Source: CAZVWH01 sp964631175
GTDB lineage: Bacteria > Planctomycetota > Phycisphaerae > Sedimentisphaerales > Anaerobacaceae
Reading direction: 5' to 3'
Length of the DNA: 29,999 nucleotides
Assembly (NCBI GenBank): GCA_964631175.1
Contig: CAZVWH010000032.1
Span: 1 to 29,999 of the forward strand
Shown here: piece after piece, positions 1 through 7,150 of the stretch
Layout of the letters: each line of letters opens with the position of its first letter
Position numbering within the stretch: the stretch's first letter is position 1
Translations under genes and position numbers: made by a program
The notes under the pieces: model-generated
Databases searched by the model: none
What the model saw: the letters and a program-made list of their open reading frames with translations, nothing else
What the model was told of the DNA's origin: nothing

Positions 1-1
1 T

Positions 2-85
2 CGCAGGCTGGCAGAGGAATACGGCAATGACGTAGCTAACTGGCAGGCTTTGTCTCCTTCCCCCGGCGAGAATGGTGATTGGTAA
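2..85 (+). CDS. C-terminal tail of an unidentified gene (partial)
   Basis: An open frame enters from the left edge and ends at TAA (83-85). It encodes about 27 residues, including EEYGNDVANWQ and SPSPGENGDW. The Asn-Trp and Ser-Pro-rich ending recalls the tail of secreted lamin-tail or LamG-type proteins, but this is only an impression. The stop codon lies at the edge of the inverted repeat that follows, so the repeat may have supplied the present C-terminus. The function cannot be told from this piece. Confidence 0.4.
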   Translation, partial: RRLAEEYGNDVANWQALSPSPGENGDW

Positions 86-126
86 TTGGTAACTGGTAAC
101 TCAGTAACCAATAACCAGTAACCAAT
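78..126. repeat. Imperfect inverted repeat of GGTAA(C/T)T units
   Basis: Left arm 78-101 and right arm 103-126 are near-complementary. They are built from short repeats of TTGGTAA/ACTGGTAA on one side and CAATAACC/CAGTAACC on the other. The element fills the space between the tail of the left gene and the end of the sigma factor gene. It could form a bidirectional hairpin between convergent genes but has no clear T-tract. Confidence 0.6.
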
Positions 127-130
127 AATG

Positions 131-970
131 CTATTCTTCGTTCATGTATTCATAAAGCTTGGTAAGGGCATCACGGCGAATCTGACGAATCCGTTCCCGC
201 GTCAGGCCCAATTTCTTACCTATGTCCCTCAGTGCCATCGGCTTACCCGACCCCGACGGGCCAAGACCATAATGCAGTCGCAAAACATAAGCCTCCCTTG
301 GTTCAATCCTGCCTAATAGCCGTAAGGCCTTGGCCTGTTCCTCATCCGCTTCCAACGCGTCCTCTGGCCTGCCGGCATTTCGATCCTCTAAAGTAGCCTC
401 TAATCCGCCAGTGGCGGAACTTTCATCAGACTCATCATCGCTTGAGGCATCGCCCACGGAACTAAGAACATCCACAATCCGATGTATAACCTTTGCCTTG
501 CGCAGCGGCACATTCATAATATGTGCCATCTCCTCTACATCCGGTGTTCTGCCTAAGCGGCTTTCCAGCTCCGCTGCGGTATGACGCCATTGATTTATCA
601 ACGCCACCATGTAAGTAGGGATATGGATCGGGTGAACATTCTCTAATAAAGCACGCTTAATACTTTGCTTTATCCACCACGCCGCGTATGTGCTAAAGCG
701 TACTCCACGAGAAGGGTCAAAGTAATCCACCGCCTTTATTAAGCCGAGATTGCCCTCCTCAATCAAATCCCCAAGACTCATCCCACGATTGGCGTACCTC
801 TTAGCAATGTTAACCACCAATCTGAGATTGCTTCGCACTAACTGTTCTCTGGCCCAGGGATCGTTTTCTTCCACAATAAGTTTGCCTAAGAAATGTTCCT
901 GCTCTTCTGTTAGCAGCGATGCTTCGTCGATCTCTTTGAGGTATTCTTTTATGGTGATATCGAATGCTAT
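131..970 (-). CDS. RNA polymerase sigma-70 family factor (RpoD/SigA-like, short form)
   Basis: Promoter-recognition subunit of RNA polymerase. The protein has region 1.2 (IKEYLKEIDEASLLTEEQE, near the N-terminus), region 2 (NLRLVVNIAKRYANRG, then YAAWWIKQSIKRAL for -10 recognition), region 3, and region 4.2 with the -35 helix-turn-helix (LGLTRERIRQIRRDAL). An acidic, Ser-rich linker separates regions 3 and 4. It lacks the long region 1.1 of E. coli RpoD. The first standard start is GTG at 874, but homology continues upstream in frame through all of region 1.2 to an in-frame TGA. The only plausible start there is ATA at 970, seven bases after a good GGAGG, giving about 279 aa. A start at 874 would delete region 1.2. 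Family assignment is firm; the start is the open point. Confidence 0.9.
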   Translation of the reverse strand: MAFDITIKEYLKEIDEASLLTEEQEHFLGKLIVEENDPWAREQLVRSNLRLVVNIAKRYANRGMSLGDLIEEGNLGLIKAVDYFDPSRGVRFSTYAAWWIKQSIKRALLENVHPIHIPTYMVALINQWRHTAAELESRLGRTPDVEEMAHIMNVPLRKAKVIHRIVDVLSSVGDASSDDESDESSATGGLEATLEDRNAGRPEDALEADEEQAKALRLLGRIEPREAYVLRLHYGLGPSGSGKPMALRDIGKKLGLTRERIRQIRRDALTKLYEYMNEE

Positions 971-1382
971 AGTTCACCCTCCGCCCAGCACAATCCACTT
1001 ATGGTGGACCAGCCATAATGGGCAAATCGATTTTAGCTCTTACACTTTTTATAGGACAAGTGATTTTTCACCAGTCAAAAGACTATTGTGTTTTATCGAC
1101 TAAATACGCCCATAAAATTTTCTCTATTAAGAATTTTCCCTTGTTCTTCTGCAGCGCAGCCGTGGGCTGTGTTAATTATAGTATTTGTATCACGGCTAAC
1201 TTTTATAAATCATTCTGCGGTTGTGCCGGATCTCGGCGAATTCATCTCTCGAGGCCATCGAGGGCCGCCCGGTAAAGCAATAATGGTTAAACTTTTTCTA
1301 TTGAGCTGCAGTAAAAGGATGTGTAAATTTTCAACTGATATGTATTTGCTTCTGCGCCGCCGATGATAGCTCACCAATCAGG
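971..1382. other. Intergenic region between dnaX and the sigma gene
   Basis: No gene is supported here. On the minus strand, a ribosome-binding site (GGAGGG, 977-982) precedes the sigma gene, and a weak promoter candidate reads TTGACT (1073-1078) and TATAAA (1048-1053) with a long 19-bp spacer. A small hairpin, TTATGG/CCATAA, lies near 1009-1018. No dnaX terminator is evident. The short open frames across this stretch show no recognisable protein. Confidence 0.35.
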
Positions 1383-3131
1383 TTATTTGCTTTCTTCGAT
1401 GCCGGTTATTATAGCATTCAGTCCTATAAGGACTGTCTTAACGGCTGGGTCGTTGATCAGCTCGTTTCTTTTTTGGCTACCGGTCTTCGTCTGGTTTATA
1501 GCCGGTTCATCCTGGCTCTTTACGCCGGCAGCTATTTCACACTTCAATGTCACAGGCATCGAGAACCGTTCGCTCAGTAGCGCCTGGATTTGTTCCATTC
1601 GGCCATTACTTTCGCACATGCTTTTCTGCATCTTGGCTGAAGCGCCGAATTCCAGCGTAAGCACGCCGTCTTCAAGCCGACTTGGCACAGCCGAGCTTAA
1701 CAGTCCTGCCGTTCCGTTGCCAAGTTTGCTGCTGATCATTTCTAAAATGTTTTGCCAATCGTTTTTTATTGATGAGATTTCCTGCGGCTCGGATAGTTTT
1801 TGTGGCTTGTAACTCGTGGCTTGTTGTTCGTGGTTTATTTTTTGTTGGGCTTCGCTTGATATCTCTGGGGTCGTGTATTTCTGAGGCTCGCTGTTGGTGT
1901 TATTTCTTACTCTTGTCGGTACTTTTTTTTTAACATTTCCGGTCGAGCGACCTTGCAATTGCAATATAAGCTGATCAACATTGAGGAAATGCTCACTTAG
2001 GGCAAGTCGCAGAAGTGCTGTCTCTAAAAGTGTTCTGGGCGTGTCACTGTTTTTTAGCATCCAGCGTAACTTTTCAAGAGCTGTGATGTTATAAACAAGT
2101 GCAGCAATATCAAATTTTCCGGCTAACTCGGCAGCACGTTTTTTCTGTTCAGCCGTTAGGATAAGAAGATTACTATCTGAGCCTGACTTCGACGAGACTT
2201 CGACGAGCTCAGCCGAGTCGCTCAGTCGAGTCGTAGATTTTATCACCATGATGTCACGCATATAGTCGATAAGCGCATCGGCGATCTGTACCTCGCTTAG
2301 TCCTGTTCCGATTAAATCTTCAGTTGCCGCCAGCGTCCCTGCTGCGTCACTATCGCCGATTTGGCCAATAAGATTATAAATTTTTTCGCTGTTTGGCTGT
2401 CCCAAGAACTCCTCGAGCAGGTCAACAGTTAAGGTTTTTGTACCGGTGCTTATAAGTCTGTCCAAAAGACTCAAGGCATCTCTCATTGAGCCGTTTGCCA
2501 TCTTAGCCAAGGACAGAATAAGATCATCTTGATACTTTATTTTTTCTTGCTTGAGTATAAGCTTAAGCTGCTTGGCGATGATAACTGCACTTATATTTTT
2601 GAAATCAAATCTCTGACACCTGGATTGAATAGTGGGAATTACCTTATTCGGCTCAGTGGTTGCAAATATGAATTTGACGTGATTGGGCGGCTCCTCTAAT
2701 ATTTTCAGAAGCGCGTTAAATGCTTCGGTGGTGAGCATGTGCACTTCATCGATGATATATATCTTGAATCTCGAACGGGCGGGGCGAAAGATGGCATTGT
2801 CGCGAAGCTCACGAACGTTATCGACTCCGCGATTGGTAGCACCATCGATCTCGATGACATCGATATCTTCTCCGATATTTATGGCTGTACAACTATCACA
2901 CTTACAGCACGGCTGTGTAGTGGGACAATCCACAGACAAACAGTTGAGCGATTTAGCCAGCACTCGTGCCATAGTAGTTTTGCCAACGCCGCGAGTGCCG
3001 GCAAAAAGATAGGCGTGTGCAACCCTTCCGGTTTTTATGGCGTTTTCGAGGGTCTTTGCAATAGGGTCTTGCCCAACGACCTCACCGAATGTTTGCGATC
3101 TATACTTTCTTGCAAGTACGGTATAAGACAT
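1383..3131 (-). CDS. dnaX: DNA polymerase III subunits gamma/tau
   Basis: ATPase of the clamp-loader complex that loads the sliding clamp and, as tau, couples polymerase cores and helicase. The 582-aa protein opens with YTVLARKYRSQTFGEVVGQ. It shows a Walker A motif (GTRGVGKT, residues 45-52), a Cys-rich zinc module (about 64-81), Walker B (IIDEVH, 126-131), sensor 1 (FIFATTEP) and the SRC arginine-finger motif (170-172). Domain III follows, then a variable Ser/Gln-rich linker and a C-terminal region. Two oddities are annotated separately: an A9 tract after residue 400, and a repeat-derived stretch at about residues 300-318. The ATG start has no strong Shine-Dalgarno but matches the family N-terminus exactly. 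Confidence 0.96.
   Translation of the reverse strand: MSYTVLARKYRSQTFGEVVGQDPIAKTLENAIKTGRVAHAYLFAGTRGVGKTTMARVLAKSLNCLSVDCPTTQPCCKCDSCTAINIGEDIDVIEIDGATNRGVDNVRELRDNAIFRPARSRFKIYIIDEVHMLTTEAFNALLKILEEPPNHVKFIFATTEPNKVIPTIQSRCQRFDFKNISAVIIAKQLKLILKQEKIKYQDDLILSLAKMANGSMRDALSLLDRLISTGTKTLTVDLLEEFLGQPNSEKIYNLIGQIGDSDAAGTLAATEDLIGTGLSEVQIADALIDYMRDIMVIKSTTRLSDSAELVEVSSKSGSDSNLLILTAEQKKRAAELAGKFDIAALVYNITALEKLRWMLKNSDTPRTLLETALLRLALSEHFLNVDQLILQLQGRSTGNVKKKVPTRVRNNTNSEPQKYTTPEISSEAQQKINHEQQATSYKPQKLSEPQEISSIKNDWQNILEMISSKLGNGTAGLLSSAVPSRLEDGVLTLEFGASAKMQKSMCESNGRMEQIQALLSERFSMPVTLKCEIAAGVKSQDEPAINQTKTGSQKRNELINDPAVKTVLIGLNAIITGIEESK
1923..1931 (-). promoter_or_regulatory. dnaX: A9 slippage tract in dnaX
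   Basis: On the coding strand the sequence is GTT AAA AAA AAA GTA (V400-K-K-K-V). One extra A shifts reading to KKKSTDKSKK and a TAA stop. One missing A gives KKKYRQE and a TAA stop. Both shifted products end within about ten codons, giving a gamma-length protein of about 408-410 aa that keeps the ATPase and collar domains. Thermus thermophilus dnaX uses a comparable A9 tract for transcriptional slippage. Slippage here is inferred. Confidence 0.6.
2185..2232. repeat. Dispersed palindromic repeat inside dnaX
   Basis: The segment contains two direct copies of ACTTCGACGAG followed by inverted GAGTCG/CGAGTCG units. The core 2197-2220 matches the asd upstream region 20607-20630 at 22 of 24 bases. 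In dnaX it encodes about residues 300-318 (RLSDSAELVEVSSKSGS), a low-complexity stretch in domain III. The reading frame stays open. Confidence 0.65.
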
Positions 3132-3436
3132 CTGGTATTTATTAATAGCCTCTGTTCGTTATTTGTAGCGATTTACAACATCGCTATGATATAACGGTAA
3201 TATAGCAGAACCAATTGTAATTTTCCACAAAAAGATTTTCATTTAGATTGACTACAAGCCTTCTTCTAATTGTCTTGCAATATCGATCTCTTGATTGTAA
3301 AGTTATGGCTAAATTTCTTAAAACATATTTTCTTTCAGATATTACAAGTTACAATATAGTTGCGTTGCCGATTCGGTAAGAATGTTTGACGGCAACATAA
3401 TTTCTGTGCCGTAGTTATTCTTTTACATGTATTTAC
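3132..3436. other. Intergenic region between dnaX and tRNA-Phe
   Basis: It must hold the dnaX promoter (minus) and the tRNA promoter (plus). A TATATT box on the minus strand, near 3199-3204, is a possible dnaX -10, but I see no -35 at standard spacing. A GTTGCCG/CGGCAAC inverted repeat lies at 3364-3370 and 3390-3396. No gene is visible. Confidence 0.3.
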
Positions 3437-3509
<73 letters not shown>

Positions 3510-3984
3510 TTTGTAACCTAATTCAATTCAAGAGCTTATAACCACCCTCATTCTGACCTATTTCCCTGCAATATCCTGTACACCATGACTGAGATAGTTC
3601 CTGATTATTTGTTTATAACGCCCTATCCAGATAATTCCTCTTATACCAATTGTAATTAGAGTGTGTTGCCTAACAGCCCGAAACGATAACAGTTGATTCT
3701 ATTCGTATCTTATGACGGTTCGGGAAACTAACCGAATGGGAAATTATCTTAAAAATGCCTGTTAATACCAATCCCCCAAAAATATGTGCGCTGCTGCCGG
3801 GCAATCTACAAATCCCGCTCCGCCGAATTAGCTACGCAAAGACGTGTAAGTTGGTTGGCTAACTATAAGCTATCTCTGATCTTGTAATAAACGAATAAGA
3901 CGCATTTATTTTGTACGAACTATATAATCCTATGTTGGGTCTCTGTCGTGCTATAGCTAAGCGCAAAGCGAACGGACTGTGACA
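3510..3984. other. Intergenic stretch without recognisable features
   Basis: About 475 bases between tRNA-Phe and the htrA terminator. No open frame of credible composition, RNA gene or strong hairpin was seen. Confidence 0.4.
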
Positions 3985-4012
3985 CAAAAAAAGCCCCGCT
4001 GTTAGTGGGGCT
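3985..4012 (-). terminator. Rho-independent terminator of htrA
   Basis: On the minus strand the stem AGCCCC/GGGGCT (4007-4012 with 3992-3997) is followed directly by a run of seven T (3985-3991). It lies 34 bases past the htrA stop codon, the classic intrinsic arrangement. Confidence 0.9.
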
Positions 4013-4045
4013 AAGATTTTTAGCTAAAGGAAATTATGTTTATTA

Positions 4046-5572
4046 CTAATCTTCGGGGAGCTTCAGTTCTATGAAACGTTTTCGCTGTCCATCGTTGACT
4101 AATAGTATGACTCTGCCTTTTTCCTTAGCTTTTTCCATCGCATCGCTAAAATCTCTGGTGTTTTTCACAGGCTTTAGGTTTATTTCTATGATTAGCATTC
4201 CGGTACTGAGTCCGTCCCGAGCGGCTTGCGAGCCGGGCTCGACGCTGCTGATGATAACGCCAGTCTGGCCTTGAAAGCCGTAACGCTCAGCTAATTCTTC
4301 GGTTAGGTTCTGCACAGAAAAGCCCAATTTATCGATCCGCCCGGGCTGGGAAATTTTCCTAAGCTCATCTAATGGTGGGCGTTTGTCAAGTTGGGCGGTA
4401 AGAGTCTTGCGGTTACCGTCACGCCATACGACTATTTCAATCTCCTTACCCGGCTTTAACATTGCGACATTGCGGCGAAACTTGTTCTCCGATTCTACCG
4501 GCTTGCCGTTAAACTCCAGAATGACGTCATTATGCTTCAATCCAGCTTTGTCGGCAGCCGAGCCCTCCGTAATCTCAGAAATGATAACACCTTTGGCATC
4601 CTTTAAGCCAAGCAGTTCAGCCATTGATGAGGTTAGGTCCGAGGGCAATAGTCCAAGATAGCCTCGCTCCACGCTTCCACTTTTGATAAGTTGAGGATAG
4701 ATCGCTTTAGCCATATTTATAGGGATGGCAAAACCAATTCCTATATTACCAGTCGTACCAAGAATAGCTGTGCTGATTCCAACAACCTTGCCGTCAAGAT
4801 TCAGCAGAGGGCCGCCAGAATTGCCGAAGTTTATGGCCGCATCGGTCTGAATAAAGTCTTCATACGTGGCTAAGCCGACATCGCTGCGGCCTTTGGCGCT
4901 TACAATACCTGCTGTTACGGTCTGGCTCAGGCCGAACGGATTGCCGATGGCAAGGACCCATTCTCCCACCTCGAGCTTGTCAGAGTCAGCTAATTCGAGG
5001 TAGGGCAGGTTCTCAGCATCGATTTTTACAACGGCTACATCAGATTCGGGGTCTGCTCCTTTAATCTCGGCGGTAAACTTTCGTCCGTCTGCCAGCTCTA
5101 TCTCTACTTTTTCAGCTTCACCGACCATATGATTATTGGTGAGGATATAGCCGTCGGCAGAAATAATAAAGCCGGAGCCCTGCGATGTCTGGGGAATTCG
5201 GTATTCACGCCGCGGTGCCTCTTGACGAGGTGAAGGTGAACGACGGAAAAAGTAATCAAAAAAATCATCACTAAAAGGGTCGAACTGGTCACCAAACGGC
5301 CGCTGCCGCATTGAGTATTGCCGTGTGACGGTTTTTTCAGCCTTGAGCCCGACCACAGCCGGCGAAGCCTTCTGGGCAATATCCGCAAAGGCTTTGCCCA
5401 TCCGGCGTAGAGTATCAATGCTGTTTGTATCCGCCGTAAGGTCGCTGGGATGGCTGGCGCCACGTCCTTTGGGCTGTGCAAATGCCGACAAAGGAATGGC
5501 AAAAAGTAAAAGTATAATAACAGTTGAAATGATAAAACAAATCTTTTTGTGCTTGAATGCGAATGTTTTCAT
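4046..5572 (-). CDS. htrA: HtrA/Deg-family periplasmic serine protease (DegP/DegQ-like)
   Basis: Envelope quality-control protease and chaperone that degrades misfolded exported proteins. The 508-aa protein has a signal peptide (basic MKTFAFKHKK, hydrophobic core about 12-27, ALSA/FAQ cleavage region). A trypsin-like domain carries catalytic His148 (TNNHMVG), Asp178 (ESDVAVV) and Ser252 (GNSGGPL). Two PDZ domains follow, at about 300-395 and 410-505, as in DegP and DegQ. A Phe/Asp-rich segment near 95-112 corresponds to the flexible LA loop. Start ATG is preceded by AGGAGG at six bases. The gene has its own promoter upstream and an intrinsic terminator downstream, so it is probably monocistronic. 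DegP versus DegQ cannot be decided from sequence alone. Confidence 0.95.
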   Translation of the reverse strand: MKTFAFKHKKICFIISTVIILLLFAIPLSAFAQPKGRGASHPSDLTADTNSIDTLRRMGKAFADIAQKASPAVVGLKAEKTVTRQYSMRQRPFGDQFDPFSDDFFDYFFRRSPSPRQEAPRREYRIPQTSQGSGFIISADGYILTNNHMVGEAEKVEIELADGRKFTAEIKGADPESDVAVVKIDAENLPYLELADSDKLEVGEWVLAIGNPFGLSQTVTAGIVSAKGRSDVGLATYEDFIQTDAAINFGNSGGPLLNLDGKVVGISTAILGTTGNIGIGFAIPINMAKAIYPQLIKSGSVERGYLGLLPSDLTSSMAELLGLKDAKGVIISEITEGSAADKAGLKHNDVILEFNGKPVESENKFRRNVAMLKPGKEIEIVVWRDGNRKTLTAQLDKRPPLDELRKISQPGRIDKLGFSVQNLTEELAERYGFQGQTGVIISSVEPGSQAARDGLSTGMLIIEINLKPVKNTRDFSDAMEKAKEKGRVILLVNDGQRKRFIELKLPED

Positions 5573-5650
5573 GTTTAGCCTCCTAATTCTTTAGACGATC
5601 ATCCAGGCCAGCAAACCAGCTAAAATTAAAACAATAGAATCGATCTATTG

Positions 5651-5679
5651 ATATAAAAATTTTACGATTTTATTGACAA
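5651..5679 (-). promoter_or_regulatory. Candidate sigma-70 promoter of htrA
   Basis: On the minus strand TTGTCA (5674-5679) and TTATAT (5651-5656) are separated by 17 bases in an AT-rich setting, about 80 bases before the htrA start codon. Confidence 0.5.
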
Positions 5680-6280
5680 TAAGTTCACTGCGTCAAAGGT
5701 TTTTCTCGAAACGTGCCAAAAAGTGCAGAAATAAAAGTCCGTGGCCAGGATATTCAAGACCTTATGCTGATACTTTGTAAAAGGTTGGATGATTACTTTA
5801 CATACGTTATACTTTGTTGTCTGCAAAGGGCATTTGTATTTTACAGCATACATTTCTTTCATATTTAACCGCTAAATGGACGTGTGTCGAAACAACCTAC
5901 TCAAAAGACGAGTAAAATAACCTGAAGACTCTATGTAGCGTTGGCCTACTGTTCTCTGTTCTCTAAATCAATAGTGATGTTTATACTAATCAACATCAAG
6001 CCTAATCAACACTAATTTAAGCCTTTAATAGAGCGCAAATGAGTCGGCTAAATTGGAAATGTTGGTTTTTTGCAACGTAGGCTTTTAACCCGCATAAAAG
6101 TCCCATTTCGAAATATCAAGACAAAAGTTACTATTAATTGACCAAGTCTGTTTTGTTAGCTATTACCTTGGGGTAAACAGTAAAATCAGATAAAAAAAAA
6201 ATTTTACATTTATAGGTATGAATTTTGCTTATTTTTTGTTTATATTGGCTTTGGTGATGATAAGTGTGAATACTTCCGGA
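5680..6280. other. Intergenic region between htrA and the small coiled-coil gene
   Basis: About 600 AT-rich bases separate these divergent genes. A 66-codon minus-strand frame at 5662-5862 has a Cys/Phe/Tyr-rich, unprotein-like composition and no ribosome-binding site. The stretch just before the small gene (6180-6260) is strongly AT-rich and probably contains its promoter. No RNA gene was recognised. Confidence 0.3.
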
Positions 6281-6291
6281 AGGAGGCTGTG

Positions 6292-6552
6292 ATGGATGAT
6301 ACGAGATTAGAAGACAGGCTCAACGAATTGCTCAAGGAATTTGGAGATGCATCCGACTTGCGAGCCAGTAAATTAGCTAAGCTTGCAAAACAGGCACAAG
6401 CCAATCGAAAGCAGCTCGAGAACAGCATCAACCGACTACAAGATTTGCTGGATTATCTGCGGGTATGCATTAAGTATCAGGCTTTTGACCTTGAGGCAAC
6501 TCGCAGGGAAAACCAATATCTTAGAAAATTGCTTGAGCAAGACAACCATTAG
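6292..6552 (+). CDS. Small hypothetical coiled-coil protein
   Basis: An 86-aa soluble, highly charged protein predicted to be almost entirely helical. Heptad-like spacing of Leu runs through KQLENSINRLQDLLDYLR and ATRRENQYLRKLLEQ, suggesting a two-helix coiled coil. No signal peptide or catalytic motif is present. ATG at 6292 is chosen over the adjoining GTG at 6289 because AGGAGG (6281-6286) is five bases away. The strong ribosome-binding site and typical codon use argue that it is real. I do not recognise the family. It stands alone, with about 600 bases of non-coding DNA on either side, so context gives no function. Confidence 0.7.
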   Translation: MDDTRLEDRLNELLKEFGDASDLRASKLAKLAKQAQANRKQLENSINRLQDLLDYLRVCIKYQAFDLEATRRENQYLRKLLEQDNH

Positions 6553-6980
6553 TACCAAAAGCGTAAAATAGACAAGTACCGACAATAAAGCCCCAAAGTC
6601 GAAATAGTCCGGATAAATGCCGGGCCAAACAAAATTAATTAATTAAAAAAACCTTCTGAGAACAAGCCGTCCATACATTGGTCGGCCATCTGACAGAGCC
6701 CACCTAATTCTGTAGCTTATGATAAACATAGTCCATACCAAATATTTCCACCAAAAAGGATTCTAAGTGTTTGATTAAAAACGTTGCCGCAGAACAGGTT
6801 CTTTCTGCGTCTAAAATGTATGTATCTGGCTTCAATGGGAAAGTCTGCCGTATTTTCTGCCGATAAAAATTAAATCGAACAAAAGCTTTTTACCTAAAAA
6901 CCGAACATTTGTTGGTTTTCAACTATATAGATTAATGAATATTAATGATATGAAAATAGCATTGAAACCGCGCTTGTGGT
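6553..6980. other. Intergenic region upstream of the clpC promoter
   Basis: About 430 bases with no credible gene. A GC-rich patch near 6600-6625 (GTCCGG...GCCGGGCC) could form a weak hairpin after the small coiled-coil gene, but no T-run follows it. Confidence 0.3.
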
Positions 6981-7008
6981 TTGACAAAGAGGGCTGGGAT
7001 GTTATATT
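6981..7008 (+). promoter_or_regulatory. Sigma-70 promoter of clpC
   Basis: TTGACA (6981-6986, consensus) and TATATT (7003-7008) are separated by 16 bases. The predicted transcript start is near 7015, giving a leader of about 136 nt that contains the CCCCGTTAG element. No CtsR-type tandem heptad operator or CIRCE element was seen. Confidence 0.65.
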
Positions 7009-7085
7009 GTACATTTGGCGATTGTGTTTGCGCGGATAAATTCGATCACATTATAGCCCTTTCGGGAAAATAAGTTTTGGGGTAG

Positions 7086-7145
7086 ACCCCGTTAGAAATT
7101 CAATCAAAACGGGGTAAACCTTATGATATAAATATAAAACGGGGT
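7086..7145 (+). promoter_or_regulatory. CCCCGTTAG/AACGGGGT leader element of clpC
   Basis: ACCCCGTT (7086-7093) pairs with AACGGGGT (7108-7115). A second AACGGGGT copy (7138-7145) ends five bases before the clpC ATG. The first arm is therefore free to pair with either copy, and the second choice would occlude the start region. The same arrangement, with the shared text CCCCGTTAGAAAT(C/T)CAATC, precedes trmO at 10320-10383. Confidence 0.65.
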
Positions 7146-7150
7146 AGAAA

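Noticed and set aside
1236..1262. Adjacent EcoRI- and XhoI-like sites, suggesting cloning-vector sequence
   Set aside because: The sites alone are short and can occur by chance; the flanking sequence is continuous with native intergenic DNA and no other vector sequence is present.
5662..5862. A 66-codon minus-strand frame upstream of htrA
   Set aside because: It overlaps the probable htrA promoter, has odd composition (many Cys, Phe, Tyr) and no ribosome-binding site.
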